Source of the DNA: Shinella sp. WSJ-2
GTDB lineage: Bacteria; Pseudomonadota; Alphaproteobacteria; Rhizobiales; Rhizobiaceae
DNA length: 64,000 bases
Assembly (NCBI RefSeq): GCF_003432075.1
Contig: NZ_QWBU01000004.1
Location: 434,001 to 498,000 of the forward strand
Direction of reading: 5' to 3'
Below the pieces are notes generated by a model, which saw nothing but the letters and a program-made list of their open reading frames with translations, did not search any database and had not been told where the DNA came from. Made by a program: the position numbers and the translations under genes. Below are positions 37,948 through 46,777 of the stretch, piece after piece (position 1 is the stretch's first letter; each line of letters opens with the position of its first letter).

Positions 37948-38544
37948 ATGTCGATCTATAAACTGAAATCGTCCTTCCAGACCCTTCTACGGCCCTTGGT
38001 CGGGCGGCTCGCCGCCATGGGCCTCACGGCAAATCAGGTGACACTTGTCGCCGCCGTCGTTTCCGTCGGCATCGGCGGCCTGCTGCTTGCCCGGCCCGAA
38101 CCCGCCCTTTTCGCGCTCGTTCCGGTCTGGATGGTCCTGCGCATGGCCTTCAACGCCATCGACGGCATGCTGGCGCGCGAGCACGGCCAGAAAAGCGCGC
38201 TCGGTGGCTATCTCAACGAGATCACCGATGTCGTCTCCGATGCCGCGCTCTACGCGCCCTTCGCGCTCATCGCGCCCTTTTCGCTGCCATGGCTGACGGC
38301 GATCATCTTCCTCGCCACGCTTACGGAATTCGCCGGTGTGCTTGGCGTCGCGCATGGCAATGGCCGCAACTACGAAGGGCCGATGGGCAAGAGCGACCGG
38401 GCGCTGCTGTTCGGGGCACTCGGGGCGCTCGTTGCGGTGTTCGGCACCCTGCCGGCCTGGACATGGCATATCCAGCCGATGGCCTGCGTGCTGCTCGCCT
38501 GGACCGTCGTCAACCGGGTACGCGCCGGGCTGTCAGAAGCATAG
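37948..38544 (+). CDS. CDP-alcohol phosphatidyltransferase-family protein with altered metal motif
   Basis: 198 residues, five or six membrane helices. The family motif D-x2-DG-x2-AR-x8-G-x3-D-x3-D reads N-x2-DG-x2-AR-x8-G-x3-N-x3-D (segment FNAIDGMLAR to YLNEITD), so two of the four aspartates are asparagine. The family transfers a phosphatidyl group from CDP-diacylglycerol to an alcohol. It is divergent from the lipid operon, 120 bases away. Product lipid unknown. It stops three bases from the convergent rarA stop. Confidence 0.87.
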   Translation: MSIYKLKSSFQTLLRPLVGRLAAMGLTANQVTLVAAVVSVGIGGLLLARPEPALFALVPVWMVLRMAFNAIDGMLAREHGQKSALGGYLNEITDVVSDAALYAPFALIAPFSLPWLTAIIFLATLTEFAGVLGVAHGNGRNYEGPMGKSDRALLFGALGALVAVFGTLPAWTWHIQPMACVLLAWTVVNRVRAGLSEA

Positions 38545-38547
38545 ATC

Positions 38548-39858
38548 TCAGCGCTTGAATCGGCCCGGCGTCGGCCGGCCGGTCACCTGCTCCCAATGCT
38601 CGTCCGCGCGCCGCTCGAAGGTCGCGGCGTCGCGCGCATCGCTCTGATAGAAGGCGCCGCGCGGCACATCGGGCGCATAGACCTGCTCGCTCCAGCCGCG
38701 GACTTCATCATGCGGGAAGGCATAGCCGACATGGCCGAGCGCCGCCGCGCCCTTGTAGTGCGCGTCGCGCAGATGCATCGGCACGGCCGAGGGCGCCTCG
38801 TTCGCCACATGGGCGAGCGCCAGCGAAATGCCGCGGCAGGCCGAATTGGATTTCGGCGCCCGCGCGACATGCAGGGCGGCATGGGCAAGGATGATCTGCG
38901 CCTCGGGATAGCCGATCTTTTCCACCGCATGAAGCGCGGCGACCGCCGTCTGAAGCGCCGTGTTGTCGGCAAGGCCGACATCTTCCGAGGCATGGATCAT
39001 GATGCGGCGGGCGATGTAGCGTGGGTCCTCCCCGCCGTGGATCAACCGGGCGAGCCAGTAGAGCGTCGCGTCGGGGTCCGAGCCACGCATGGATTTCACG
39101 AATGCGGAGACGACATCGTAGTGCGCGTCACCCGAGCGGTCGTGGTTGACAGGTGCGGCCGCATAGGCCTCCTCCACCATCGCCTCGGTCAGCACGACAG
39201 GACGGCCCGGCGCATGGCCGACCGCGAGGCTTTCCAGCACCGTCAGCGCCCGGCGCGCATCGCCCCCGGAGCGGCCGGCGATGCGGCGCAGCTGCGCCGG
39301 CTCCAGCTGAACCTCGATGCCGCGATCCGCCAGATGCCTGACGCCGCGGCGCACCACCTCCTCCATCTCCTCAAGAGTCAGCGGTTCCAGCTTGAGGATC
39401 GTCGAACGGGAAATGAGGGCGGGTGTGAGCGTGTGATAGGGGTTGCCGGTGGTCGCACCGATAAAATCGGCGACGCCTTCTTCACAGAGCGCCAGCAGAT
39501 GATCCTGCTGCGTGGCGCTGAAGCGATGCACCTCGTCGGCGAAAAGCAGGGTCGGGCGCATGCGCGCCTCGTCGGCGATCTTCCTGATATCGGCGACATT
39601 GTTGTGGGCAGCGTGCAGCGGCCGGAAATTCTTGCCGAGCATGTTGCCGATCGCCCGCGCGATCGATGTCTTGCCCAGCCCCGGCGGACCATACAGGATG
39701 ATGCTGCCGAGCCGGCCGGCGGCGATGCGCCGGCGCAGCATCGTGCCCTCGCCGATCACCTTTTCCTGGCCGATCACATCGTCCAGCGTCGCCGGCCGCA
39801 ACTCGGCGGCAAGCGGCATGGAGCCGGTGCGCGGCGCGGCGTCGAAAAGATCGGTCAT
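38548..39858 (-). CDS. rarA: Replication-associated recombination protein A (RarA/MgsA)
   Basis: 436 residues, clamp-loader-like AAA+ ATPase. Walker A GPPGLGKTS at about 57-65, Walker B LLFADEVHRF, sensor 1 ATTGNP, arginine finger SRS, and the C-terminal tetramerisation region with HVGYAFPHD. It remodels stalled forks and processes Okazaki-fragment gaps. ATG at 39858. A housekeeping gene embedded between two accessory clusters. Confidence 0.95.
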   Translation of the reverse strand: MTDLFDAAPRTGSMPLAAELRPATLDDVIGQEKVIGEGTMLRRRIAAGRLGSIILYGPPGLGKTSIARAIGNMLGKNFRPLHAAHNNVADIRKIADEARMRPTLLFADEVHRFSATQQDHLLALCEEGVADFIGATTGNPYHTLTPALISRSTILKLEPLTLEEMEEVVRRGVRHLADRGIEVQLEPAQLRRIAGRSGGDARRALTVLESLAVGHAPGRPVVLTEAMVEEAYAAAPVNHDRSGDAHYDVVSAFVKSMRGSDPDATLYWLARLIHGGEDPRYIARRIMIHASEDVGLADNTALQTAVAALHAVEKIGYPEAQIILAHAALHVARAPKSNSACRGISLALAHVANEAPSAVPMHLRDAHYKGAAALGHVGYAFPHDEVRGWSEQVYAPDVPRGAFYQSDARDAATFERRADEHWEQVTGRPTPGRFKR

Positions 39859-39877
39859 GGCAGTCCTCGTCGAAAGA

Positions 39878-40270
39878 TCAGGCCGGCCGGCGGCGGGCCG
39901 CAATGGCCGTGACTTCCACCTTCATGTCGGGATCGGCAAGGGCGGCGACGCCGACGGCGCAACGGACCGGATAGGGCTTTTTGAAGTAGTTGCAATAGAC
40001 ATCGTTGAAGGCCGGGCGCTCGTTGATATCGGTGAGATAGATCGTCAGGTGCATAACGTCGGCCAGGCTGCTGCCGGCCTTTTCCAGCGAGCTTTTCAGA
40101 CTTTCCAGCGTTGCGATGCTCTGGGTCTTGATGTCACCGGTCTCGATCGAGCCGTCGGCGCGCAGCGGGATATGCGTCGTGAAGAGAAGGTTGCCGAGGC
40201 CTGTCGTATCGGAGGAAATCTCGCTCTCGTCCGTGTCCTCGATGAAGAAAGGGGCGCTGTTGTCAGCCAT
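39878..40270 (-). CDS. RidA-family protein
   Basis: 130 residues, ATG at 40270. YjgF/RidA fold with a longer acidic N-terminus (FFIEDTDESEISSDTTG). The conserved arginine lies in YPVRCAVGVAAL. It lies 17 bases upstream of and 19 bases downstream from its neighbours on the same strand. It could deaminate enamines made by the adjacent PLP-dependent D-threonine-aldolase-like enzyme. Confidence 0.87.
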   Translation of the reverse strand: MADNSAPFFIEDTDESEISSDTTGLGNLLFTTHIPLRADGSIETGDIKTQSIATLESLKSSLEKAGSSLADVMHLTIYLTDINERPAFNDVYCNYFKKPYPVRCAVGVAALADPDMKVEVTAIAARRRPA

Positions 40271-40287
40271 AGGCTGTCTCCTTGCTG

Positions 40288-41376
40288 TTACCAGACCGTA
40301 CCGCGCGCGGCGACATCCTCCACGCGGGTAACGATGCCGTCCCGGTGGAAGACCATGCGGTCGAAAAGATTGCTGACGACGCAGGTGTGGTTGGGTACGA
40401 TCCTCACCACACTGCCGATCGGCGGAAATGCAGCACCATAGGCGCTGATATCCACTACCGCATGTTCTTCCGAAAGCGACAGGATGCGCGCCTCCGTAAA
40501 GCCGTCGATCTCGCCGTAGTCGGAAAAGCCGAGCAGGTCCGATGTCAGCGCCTTGGAGCCGGCGTCGAGCACGGCGCGGGTGTCCGTGGGGCGCGAGACG
40601 ACGGTCGCCAGGATATGCATGGCGAGATCGGCGCGCGTGGAATGGCCGGCACGGACCATGCTGCGGTCGTTATAGACATAGGTTCCCGCCCGGTGCTCCG
40701 TCGCCGAGGGCACGAGATGCGCCTTGAACAGGTCCGGCGAGCCGCCGCTGGAGCGCACCGGGCAATCGATGCCCTTCGCCGCCAGAAGCGCCATCGTACC
40801 GGACAGGAAGGCCTCGATAGCTGCCGCACCGCCCGGCGCCGGATAGGTGAGAAGGCCGCCGAAGCGCAGCCCCGGCGCGGCGACAATCCTTTCCGCAAGG
40901 GCGACTGCCGCTTCGGGTGTCTGCACGCCGCAGCGCTTGCCGCCCGTGTCGCATTCGACCAGCACTGTCAACGGCCGCGCCGCATCGAAGGCACCGGCCA
41001 GTCCCTCGACGGTGACCGCACTGTCGGCGACGACGCTCAGATGCGCCACGCGTTCGTGCAGCGTGCGGAGACGCCGGAGCTTGGCCGCACCAAGAATGTT
41101 GTAGGTGATGAGGATGTCGTCGAAGCCCGCATCGGCGAAGACCTCGGCCTCGCTGATCTTCTGGCAATTCAGGCCGACAGCACCGGCATCGCGCTGGGCT
41201 TCTGCGACCGAGACGATCTTGTGCGTCTTGATATGCGGGCGGAACGCCTTGCCATGCGCGTCGCAATAGGCCTGCGTGCGCTGGATATTGGCGGCCATCC
41301 GGTCCTCGTCGATGACGGGCATGGGGGTTGCGACCTGATCGAGCGGCGTGCCGGCTTCGGGCCAGGGAGAATACAT
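40288..41376 (-). CDS. D-threonine aldolase/D-serine dehydratase-like PLP enzyme
   Basis: 362 residues, fold-type III (alanine-racemase-like barrel). PLP lysine in RPHIKTHK (about residue 50); C-terminal metal site region with DRMVFHRDG and PNHTCVV matches metal-dependent D-threonine aldolase and D-serine dehydratase. It would cleave or deaminate a D-beta-hydroxy amino acid. ATG at 41376 with GAAGG upstream. Same strand as two SDR genes upstream and ridA downstream, forming a probable catabolic operon. Confidence 0.85.
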   Translation of the reverse strand: MYSPWPEAGTPLDQVATPMPVIDEDRMAANIQRTQAYCDAHGKAFRPHIKTHKIVSVAEAQRDAGAVGLNCQKISEAEVFADAGFDDILITYNILGAAKLRRLRTLHERVAHLSVVADSAVTVEGLAGAFDAARPLTVLVECDTGGKRCGVQTPEAAVALAERIVAAPGLRFGGLLTYPAPGGAAAIEAFLSGTMALLAAKGIDCPVRSSGGSPDLFKAHLVPSATEHRAGTYVYNDRSMVRAGHSTRADLAMHILATVVSRPTDTRAVLDAGSKALTSDLLGFSDYGEIDGFTEARILSLSEEHAVVDISAYGAAFPPIGSVVRIVPNHTCVVSNLFDRMVFHRDGIVTRVEDVAARGTVW

Positions 41377-41473
41377 GGCGGGACCTTCGGATTTGCGCGG
41401 CGCCCGCAAAGGGCACCCGGGATTGCTTCCCGCACTATGGTACGAAACGGCGCGGGAAGAAACGGCTTTGGGC

Positions 41474-42223
41474 CTATGCCTTGCGTTCCTGCAGGATGTT
41501 TCCACCGTCCACGACGAGCACCGCCCCGTTGACATAGCTCGCCTTGGCCGAGGCGAAGAAGACGACGGCCGCCGCCATCTCGTCCGGCGTGCCGGCCCGG
41601 CCGCAAGGGGTGGCCTGCGCCGCCCGGCGTTCCTCTTCGGTCGAGGCGCCGGTATCCACCCAACCGGGCGCGACGGCATTGACGGTGACGCCGCGCGGGC
41701 CGGCTTCGAGCGCCAGCGCATGGGTCATGCCCACCATGCCGGCCTTGGCGGCGGAATAGGCGGTCTCGCCGGGATTGGCGACATAGGGGCCGGTCACCGA
41801 GGCGACGTTGACGATGCGGCCGTAGCCATCGGCATACATGTCCGGCAGGTAGATACGCGTGGCGAGAAAGGCCGTCTTCAGGCTGACGGAAATGCCGCGA
41901 TCCCAGTCGGCCTCCTCCAGATCGACGAATTCTCGCTGCAGCGCCGGCTGCGCGACACTGCCCATACCGGCATTGTTGACGAGAACCGAGGCCGGGCCCG
42001 TCGCCTGACGCAGAGCCTCGACGGCGGCCTTGTCGGTGAGGTCGCAGATATGGCCGGTTGCGGCAAAGCCCGCCGCGCGCAATTCCTCGGCGCGGGCGAA
42101 AATGCGGTCGCTGGTCGCGACGAGATGAACGTGAAGCCCCTCCTCTGCCAGGCTTCGGGCACAGGCAAAGCCAATACCGTCGGCGGCACCGGCTCCGGTG
42201 ATGATCGCGGTGTTGCGCTGCAT
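41474..42223 (-). CDS. Short-chain dehydrogenase/reductase
   Basis: 249 residues, ATG at 42223 with GAGGA upstream. Cofactor site TGAGAADGIG, NNAG, active-site VASVTGPY serine and YSAAK pair. Ends with the typical NGAVLVVDGG tail. It follows the other SDR gene with a 10-base gap. Substrate unknown; the neighbouring D-amino-acid enzyme suggests hydroxy- or keto-acid conversion. Confidence 0.9.
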   Translation of the reverse strand: MQRNTAIITGAGAADGIGFACARSLAEEGLHVHLVATSDRIFARAEELRAAGFAATGHICDLTDKAAVEALRQATGPASVLVNNAGMGSVAQPALQREFVDLEEADWDRGISVSLKTAFLATRIYLPDMYADGYGRIVNVASVTGPYVANPGETAYSAAKAGMVGMTHALALEAGPRGVTVNAVAPGWVDTGASTEEERRAAQATPCGRAGTPDEMAAAVVFFASAKASYVNGAVLVVDGGNILQERKA

Positions 42224-42233
42224 GGACTTGTCC

Positions 42234-43013
42234 TCAGTAACCAGCGGTGACGCCGAAATCGATGGAGAGGGCCGCGCCGGTGATCGGCGCGCCATCGGGC
42301 TCGCAGAGGAAGGCCACCATGCGGGCGATCTCTTCCGGCTTGATGAAGCGTGCGGCCGCCTGTTGCGGATAGTTGGACAAGAGCTTTGCCTTGTAACCGT
42401 CGGGATCGCCGCCTCCGTAGCGCTCCGCCTGGAATTCGATCATCGGGGTCGCGACGTCGCCGGGGCAGACGGCGTTGACGCGGATTTGGCGGGGTGCAAG
42501 CTCCAGCGCCAGCGCCTTGGTGAGCAGCACGAGGCCGCCCTTCGAGGCGCAGTAGATCGCAGCCCCGTTATTGCCGACGAGGCCGGCATCCGAGGCGATG
42601 TTGACGATGGAAGCGCCGGCGCCGAGATGCGGGATCGCGGCCTGGATCAGGAAGAAGGCGCCCTTGAGATTGACGTCGAAGACGACATCCCAGTCCGCTT
42701 CCGTCATGGTCGTGGAATCGCCTTCGCGCCAGACACCGGCGGAATTGACGACGACATCGAGACGCCCGCGCCAGGCAAGCACAGCCTCGACGGCAGCGGC
42801 ACAGGAGGCGATCCGGCGCATGTCGAGCGGCACGGCGAGCGCATCGCCGCCGCCCGCGACAAGGGTCTCAACCGTATGTGTCAGGCGCTCGCCATCGAGA
42901 TCGGCGATGGCGACGGCGTAACCTTCCCGCGAAAGTCGGGCGGCAATCGCCGCCCCCATGCCGCCGGCCCCGCCGGCAATGAGCGCTACTCTTCTGGTCG
43001 CCTGATCGGTCAT
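42234..43013 (-). CDS. Short-chain dehydrogenase/reductase
   Basis: 259 residues. Glycine-rich motif GGAGGMG (about 14-20), NSAGV, IASDAG serine and YCASKGG tyrosine-lysine. Near-adjacent to the second SDR gene and downstream of the UTRA-type GntR gene on the same strand (33-base gap), so it may be read through from that promoter and regulated with it. Confidence 0.9.
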   Translation of the reverse strand: MTDQATRRVALIAGGAGGMGAAIAARLSREGYAVAIADLDGERLTHTVETLVAGGGDALAVPLDMRRIASCAAAVEAVLAWRGRLDVVVNSAGVWREGDSTTMTEADWDVVFDVNLKGAFFLIQAAIPHLGAGASIVNIASDAGLVGNNGAAIYCASKGGLVLLTKALALELAPRQIRVNAVCPGDVATPMIEFQAERYGGGDPDGYKAKLLSNYPQQAAARFIKPEEIARMVAFLCEPDGAPITGAALSIDFGVTAGY

Positions 43014-43046
43014 GTCTGCCTCTGTAGGGATGTGTCGCCGCCCGCG

Positions 43047-43778
43047 TCACTTGCGGGTGAGGCTGAAGGAAAAATGGCTGCCGCGATGATAATCAACGGC
43101 ATAGTTCACCGGGATGCCGGCGACGTTGAAACAGGTTTCGGTGATCAGCAGCGCCGGACCGAAATCCCTGAGACCATGCCGCTCGACCACGTCGTCCGGC
43201 AGCATGACGGCCGAAACGCTCGCCGCCGACATGCGGGGGCGGTTGGCATGTTCCTCAAGGATCTTCATCAGCGACCCGCTCCACTCGATATCATAGAGCC
43301 GGCCGGAGATGACGCTGCGGGGCACGTAGTCGATGCAATAGAGGATCGGCTCGTCGCCATGCAGGCGGATGCGTTCGATGCGGATCACACGGTCGGTCGA
43401 GGCGAGCTTCAGGCACTCGGCGACACGCTTGTCCGGCGCTTCCTCGGAAATCGATAGAACCTTGTTGACCGGGCGATAACCGTAGTGCTGCGCCATGTCA
43501 GTGACGCTTTCGAAGACGGTGATCGGCCGGTCGACCTGCACGGCGGAGAGCGCGGAGACGAAGCGGCCACGACCATGCTCGACGTAGATGACGTCATCCT
43601 GTTCGAGCAGCTTCAGCGCCTCACGCAAAGCGGGCCGCGAAATCTTGAAGCGTTGCGTCAGCTGTGCCTCGGTCGGCAGCTTGTCGCCCGGCTGCAACCC
43701 TTCGTCCTTGATCAGATCGGCAACCCGGTCCCGCAACTGGACCGCAAGGGTGCGCGAATCGCGAAGGGGTTCCTCCAC
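43047..43778 (-). CDS. GntR-family regulator, HutC/UTRA subgroup
   Basis: 243 residues from the GTG at 43778 (GAGG six bases upstream). Winged HTH (about 10-75, LPTEAQLTQRFKISRPALREALKLLEQDD) and a UTRA ligand domain (about 90-235). It is divergent from the FrlB-like deglycase gene, as FrlR is from the frl genes in enterics. A TTGTC-T-GACAA palindrome lies 34 bases upstream and recurs at two other promoters of this locus. Confidence 0.9.
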   Translation of the reverse strand: MEEPLRDSRTLAVQLRDRVADLIKDEGLQPGDKLPTEAQLTQRFKISRPALREALKLLEQDDVIYVEHGRGRFVSALSAVQVDRPITVFESVTDMAQHYGYRPVNKVLSISEEAPDKRVAECLKLASTDRVIRIERIRLHGDEPILYCIDYVPRSVISGRLYDIEWSGSLMKILEEHANRPRMSAASVSAVMLPDDVVERHGLRDFGPALLITETCFNVAGIPVNYAVDYHRGSHFSFSLTRK

Positions 43779-43811
43779 CGGATGCCTCGTTCGTCGTTGT
43801 CGTCCCCTTTC

Positions 43812-43822
43812 TTGTCTGACAA
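43812..43822. promoter_or_regulatory. Candidate UTRA-GntR operator, site 1 (TTGTCTGACAA)
   Basis: Perfect palindrome TTGTC-T-GACAA between the divergent regulator and deglycase genes, nearer the regulator. It is nearly identical to the sites at 43937-43947 and 49981-49991. Confidence 0.65.
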
Positions 43823-43936
43823 ATTCCTTATGGTCAAGTCGGCGTCCAAAGCACCGGGACCTTGTGCAATATGTTACGCTTCCGCTTATCGGGAAAATCC
43901 GCGGGTCGGCTTGACAGCGGCGAACCATGATGTCAG

Positions 43937-43947
43937 TTGTCTTACAA
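43937..43947. promoter_or_regulatory. Candidate UTRA-GntR operator, site 2 (TTGTCTTACAA)
   Basis: Core of the palindrome GTTGT-CTT-ACAAC, 31 bases upstream of the deglycase ATG. One base differs from site 1. Confidence 0.65.
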
Positions 43948-43978
43948 CATTGAAACGCATGACCGCGAGGGTACGTCC

Positions 43979-44992
43979 ATGCTGAACTTCGACGAACAGA
44001 GATTCCTGCGCATCCAGTCCGGCGCCATCGGCCTGCAAAAGCGGCTGGAAACGGTGATCGCATCCTGCCTTGCGGCCGGTGCGGAAAACATCTTCTTCCT
44101 CGGCACGGGCGGTGCGGCGATCCTCATGCAGCCGGCCGCCCAACTGTTGCAGCGCCGCTCGCGCTTTCCCGCCTTCATCGACATGCCGGCGGAGCTCGTG
44201 CTGACCGGTTCAGTGAACCTGACGGACAAGTCGATCGTCGTCATGCCTTCGCTGTCGGGCACGACGAAGGAAAGCGTCGCACTTCTCGCCAAGCTCAAGG
44301 AAATCGGCGCGACCGTGCTGACGCTCGTCGGGCATGAGGAAACCCCGCTCGGCAAAGGCGGCGATCATGTCTTCGTCAACTTCGCCGAAGACGACACGTC
44401 CTGCGAATCCTTCTATCTCCAGTCGCTCTTCGTGGCGCTGGCTGTCCTAAAGCACCGCGGCGAGATCGAAAACCACGACGCTATCGTCGCGGAACTGGCG
44501 CGCCTGCCGGCGCTGCTCCTCGAGGTCAAGCGCGCCTATGAGCCGAAGGCGGAAGCCTTCGCCAAGGTGCTGGCCGGCTCCGATTTCCACATCGTCACCG
44601 GTGCCGGCAACGTCTGGCCGGAAGCCTTCTACTACGGCATGTGCATCCTCGAGGAGATGCAGTGGATTCGCACCCGCCCGGTGCACGCCTCCGACTTCTT
44701 CCACGGCACGCTGGAGCTGGTCGAGAAGGGCGTCAGCGTCATCCTGTTCAAGGGCGAAGATGCCCTGCGGCCGCTCGCCGAGCGCATCGAGAATTTCGCG
44801 CCGAACTATACGGACAAGCTGACGGTGCTTGACACCGCGCAGTTCGACCTGCCGGGCATTTCACCCGAGGTGCGCGGCCTCGTCTCGCCGGTCCTGCTGG
44901 CCACGGTGCTGGAGCGCATCAGCGCCCATCTCGAGGTCATGCGCAACCATCCGCTGACGACACGCCGCTATTACAAGCGCGTCGCCTACTGA
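43979..44992 (+). CDS. SIS-domain protein, FrlB-like (fructosamine deglycase)
   Basis: 337 residues with two SIS folds (FLGTGGAAIL and MPSLSGTTKES segments; second at FHIVTGAGN). Length and layout match FrlB, which hydrolyses a 6-phosphorylated Amadori product to glucose 6-phosphate and an amino acid. ATG at 43979 with GAGG upstream. Followed on the same strand by a PfkB kinase like FrlD, which would provide the phosphorylated substrate. The exact Amadori compound is not known. Confidence 0.83.
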   Translation: MLNFDEQRFLRIQSGAIGLQKRLETVIASCLAAGAENIFFLGTGGAAILMQPAAQLLQRRSRFPAFIDMPAELVLTGSVNLTDKSIVVMPSLSGTTKESVALLAKLKEIGATVLTLVGHEETPLGKGGDHVFVNFAEDDTSCESFYLQSLFVALAVLKHRGEIENHDAIVAELARLPALLLEVKRAYEPKAEAFAKVLAGSDFHIVTGAGNVWPEAFYYGMCILEEMQWIRTRPVHASDFFHGTLELVEKGVSVILFKGEDALRPLAERIENFAPNYTDKLTVLDTAQFDLPGISPEVRGLVSPVLLATVLERISAHLEVMRNHPLTTRRYYKRVAY

Positions 44993-45017
44993 TCAACGGC
45001 TTGACGTGAACGCCTGC

Positions 45018-45051
45018 AAGCCGCGAATGCGCCTATCCGTATTCGCGGCTT
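45018..45051 (+). terminator. Intercistronic hairpin between deglycase and kinase genes
   Basis: AAGCCGCGAAT, 12-base loop, ATTCGCGGCTT: a perfect 11-base stem in the 81-base gap. With no long U-run it may attenuate or stabilise rather than terminate. Confidence 0.6.
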
Positions 45052-45073
45052 TGCCGTCCCTGAAGAGATCAGC

Positions 45074-45886
45074 ATGAAGAGCTTCCGCTTCGCCGCCGTC
45101 GGCGACAATTGCATCGACCGTTTCCGCCCGCCCGTCGCGCAATCGCTCGTCGGGGGCAATGCGGTGAATGTCGCCGTCCAGCTCGCACGGCTTGACCAGG
45201 CGTCGTTCTATTTCGGCGCCGTCGGCCCGGACGCGGCCGGCCGCTGGATACGCGAACTGCTCGCGCAAAACGGTGTCGATGTCGGGCACCTGAAGGAGCG
45301 CGACGGCATCACCGCCTATACGGATATCGATGTGCTGTCATCCGGTGAACGCGTCTTCCTCCATGAGGATTTCGGCGTCTGCGCCGGCTACCGGCCGGAT
45401 GCCGACGACATCGCCGTGCTCAAAACCATGGATCACGTCCATATCGGCTGGATGGACGATGGCGGCGCCCTGCGCCGCACGCTTGCGGCCGCCGGCGTCA
45501 GCGTTTCGCAGGACATTTCCGTCAATGCCGATCCCACCAATCTCGGCACCGGCGGCCTTGCCATCGCCTTCGCTTCGGCGGGCAGCGAGGACGGCGCGGC
45601 GGACCGGCAGCTAGAGCGTCTGCTTGGTGACGGCGTGCCGCTCGCCGTCGTGACGCGCGGCAGCAAGGGTTCCATCGTCAGCGATGGCGTGGGGCGTTTC
45701 GAGGCGGGTATTCGCGCTGTCGAGGTGATCGACACGACCGGCGCCGGCGACAGTTTCATCGCCGGTTTCCTCGCCGCCCGCATCGCCGGAAAGCCCCTGC
45801 CCGATTGCCTTGCGGCCGGGCGCGACCAGGCAGCGGCGACCTGCACCCATATCGGCGGCTTCCCGCAGGACGCCAGGCCGCTCTGA
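45074..45886 (+). CDS. PfkB-family sugar kinase, FrlD-like
   Basis: 270 residues. Ends with the PfkB signature DTTGAGDSFIAGF, whose aspartate is the catalytic base, and starts with the substrate-region GGNAVNVAVQLARL. FrlD phosphorylates the sugar part of fructoselysine at O6. Pairing with the FrlB-like gene makes an Amadori-compound kinase the best guess. Its stop is close to the convergent EamA gene stop (three-base gap). Confidence 0.85.
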   Translation: MKSFRFAAVGDNCIDRFRPPVAQSLVGGNAVNVAVQLARLDQASFYFGAVGPDAAGRWIRELLAQNGVDVGHLKERDGITAYTDIDVLSSGERVFLHEDFGVCAGYRPDADDIAVLKTMDHVHIGWMDDGGALRRTLAAAGVSVSQDISVNADPTNLGTGGLAIAFASAGSEDGAADRQLERLLGDGVPLAVVTRGSKGSIVSDGVGRFEAGIRAVEVIDTTGAGDSFIAGFLAARIAGKPLPDCLAAGRDQAAATCTHIGGFPQDARPL

Positions 45887-45889
45887 AGG

Positions 45890-46777
45890 CTACTTCAGGA
45901 CCAGCCAGCCGGAAAAGATGATGATTGCGGCGCCCATCAGCGTGTGCATTTCCACGGGTGTCGAGAACAGAAAGAAGCCGTAGAGGCAGCCCCAGATGAT
46001 CTGGCTATACTGGAACGGCGCGACGACAGAGGCTTCGCCGACCCGGAAGGCGCGCACCAGAAGCGCATTGCCGACGATCATCAGCACACCGCCAGCTACC
46101 GCATAGCCGAACAGGGGAAGATCGAGCGGCTTCAATTCGCCGGAGATGGCCGCGACGGCGAAGGCGACAGGCGTCATCACCACGAGAAGGCTCGCGACCA
46201 GCGCCTCGTCCGTTTCCGCCATCTTGGTCCGGCGCAGCAGGATCAGCGACAGCGAGAACAGCACCGCCGAGGCGAAGGCGGCAAGATGGCCGAAATTGAG
46301 CGGTGCGGCCCCCGGCTTCAGCGCCACGGCGACGCCGGCAAAACCGACCAGCACGCCCAGCCAGCCGATGCGCGACAGCCGCTCGCCCAGAAAGACGAAG
46401 CTCAGCATGGCGACAAGGATCGGCGTCAGGAAGGCGATGAGATAGGCCTCGGCCATCGGCAGCGTGGCGAAGGCGTAGTGAATCAGCAGCGTATCGAGCG
46501 CCAGTAGCAGCGCCCGCCAGAAGGCGAGCGACGGCTGGCGTGGAATCAGGCGGCGAAAGCGGCCGGTGACGAGCGAATGGGTGAGAAGCAGGATCAGCGC
46601 CGTGGCCGTGATGAGGAAGGTCACCTGCGGCGCGGGAATCGTGCCCGCCATGATCTTGACGATGGCATCGGTCGCGGAAAACACGAAGAAGGCGACGAGC
46701 ACGATCAGAGCGCCCTTGCCGTTCGACGGCACGACCGGCGTGCCGTCGCCCTCTGCCACGGAGGCGTCAGCGGACAT
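45890..46777 (-). CDS. EamA/DMT-family transporter
   Basis: 295 residues, ten hydrophobic segments. Start chosen at 46777, which overlaps the end of the permease gene by 11 bases; an ATG at 46816 would overlap 50 bases. Same strand and last in the 49.9-45.9 kb transcript, so it may export a product (for example the released amino acid) of this locus. Confidence 0.83.
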   Translation of the reverse strand: MSADASVAEGDGTPVVPSNGKGALIVLVAFFVFSATDAIVKIMAGTIPAPQVTFLITATALILLLTHSLVTGRFRRLIPRQPSLAFWRALLLALDTLLIHYAFATLPMAEAYLIAFLTPILVAMLSFVFLGERLSRIGWLGVLVGFAGVAVALKPGAAPLNFGHLAAFASAVLFSLSLILLRRTKMAETDEALVASLLVVMTPVAFAVAAISGELKPLDLPLFGYAVAGGVLMIVGNALLVRAFRVGEASVVAPFQYSQIIWGCLYGFFLFSTPVEMHTLMGAAIIIFSGWLVLK

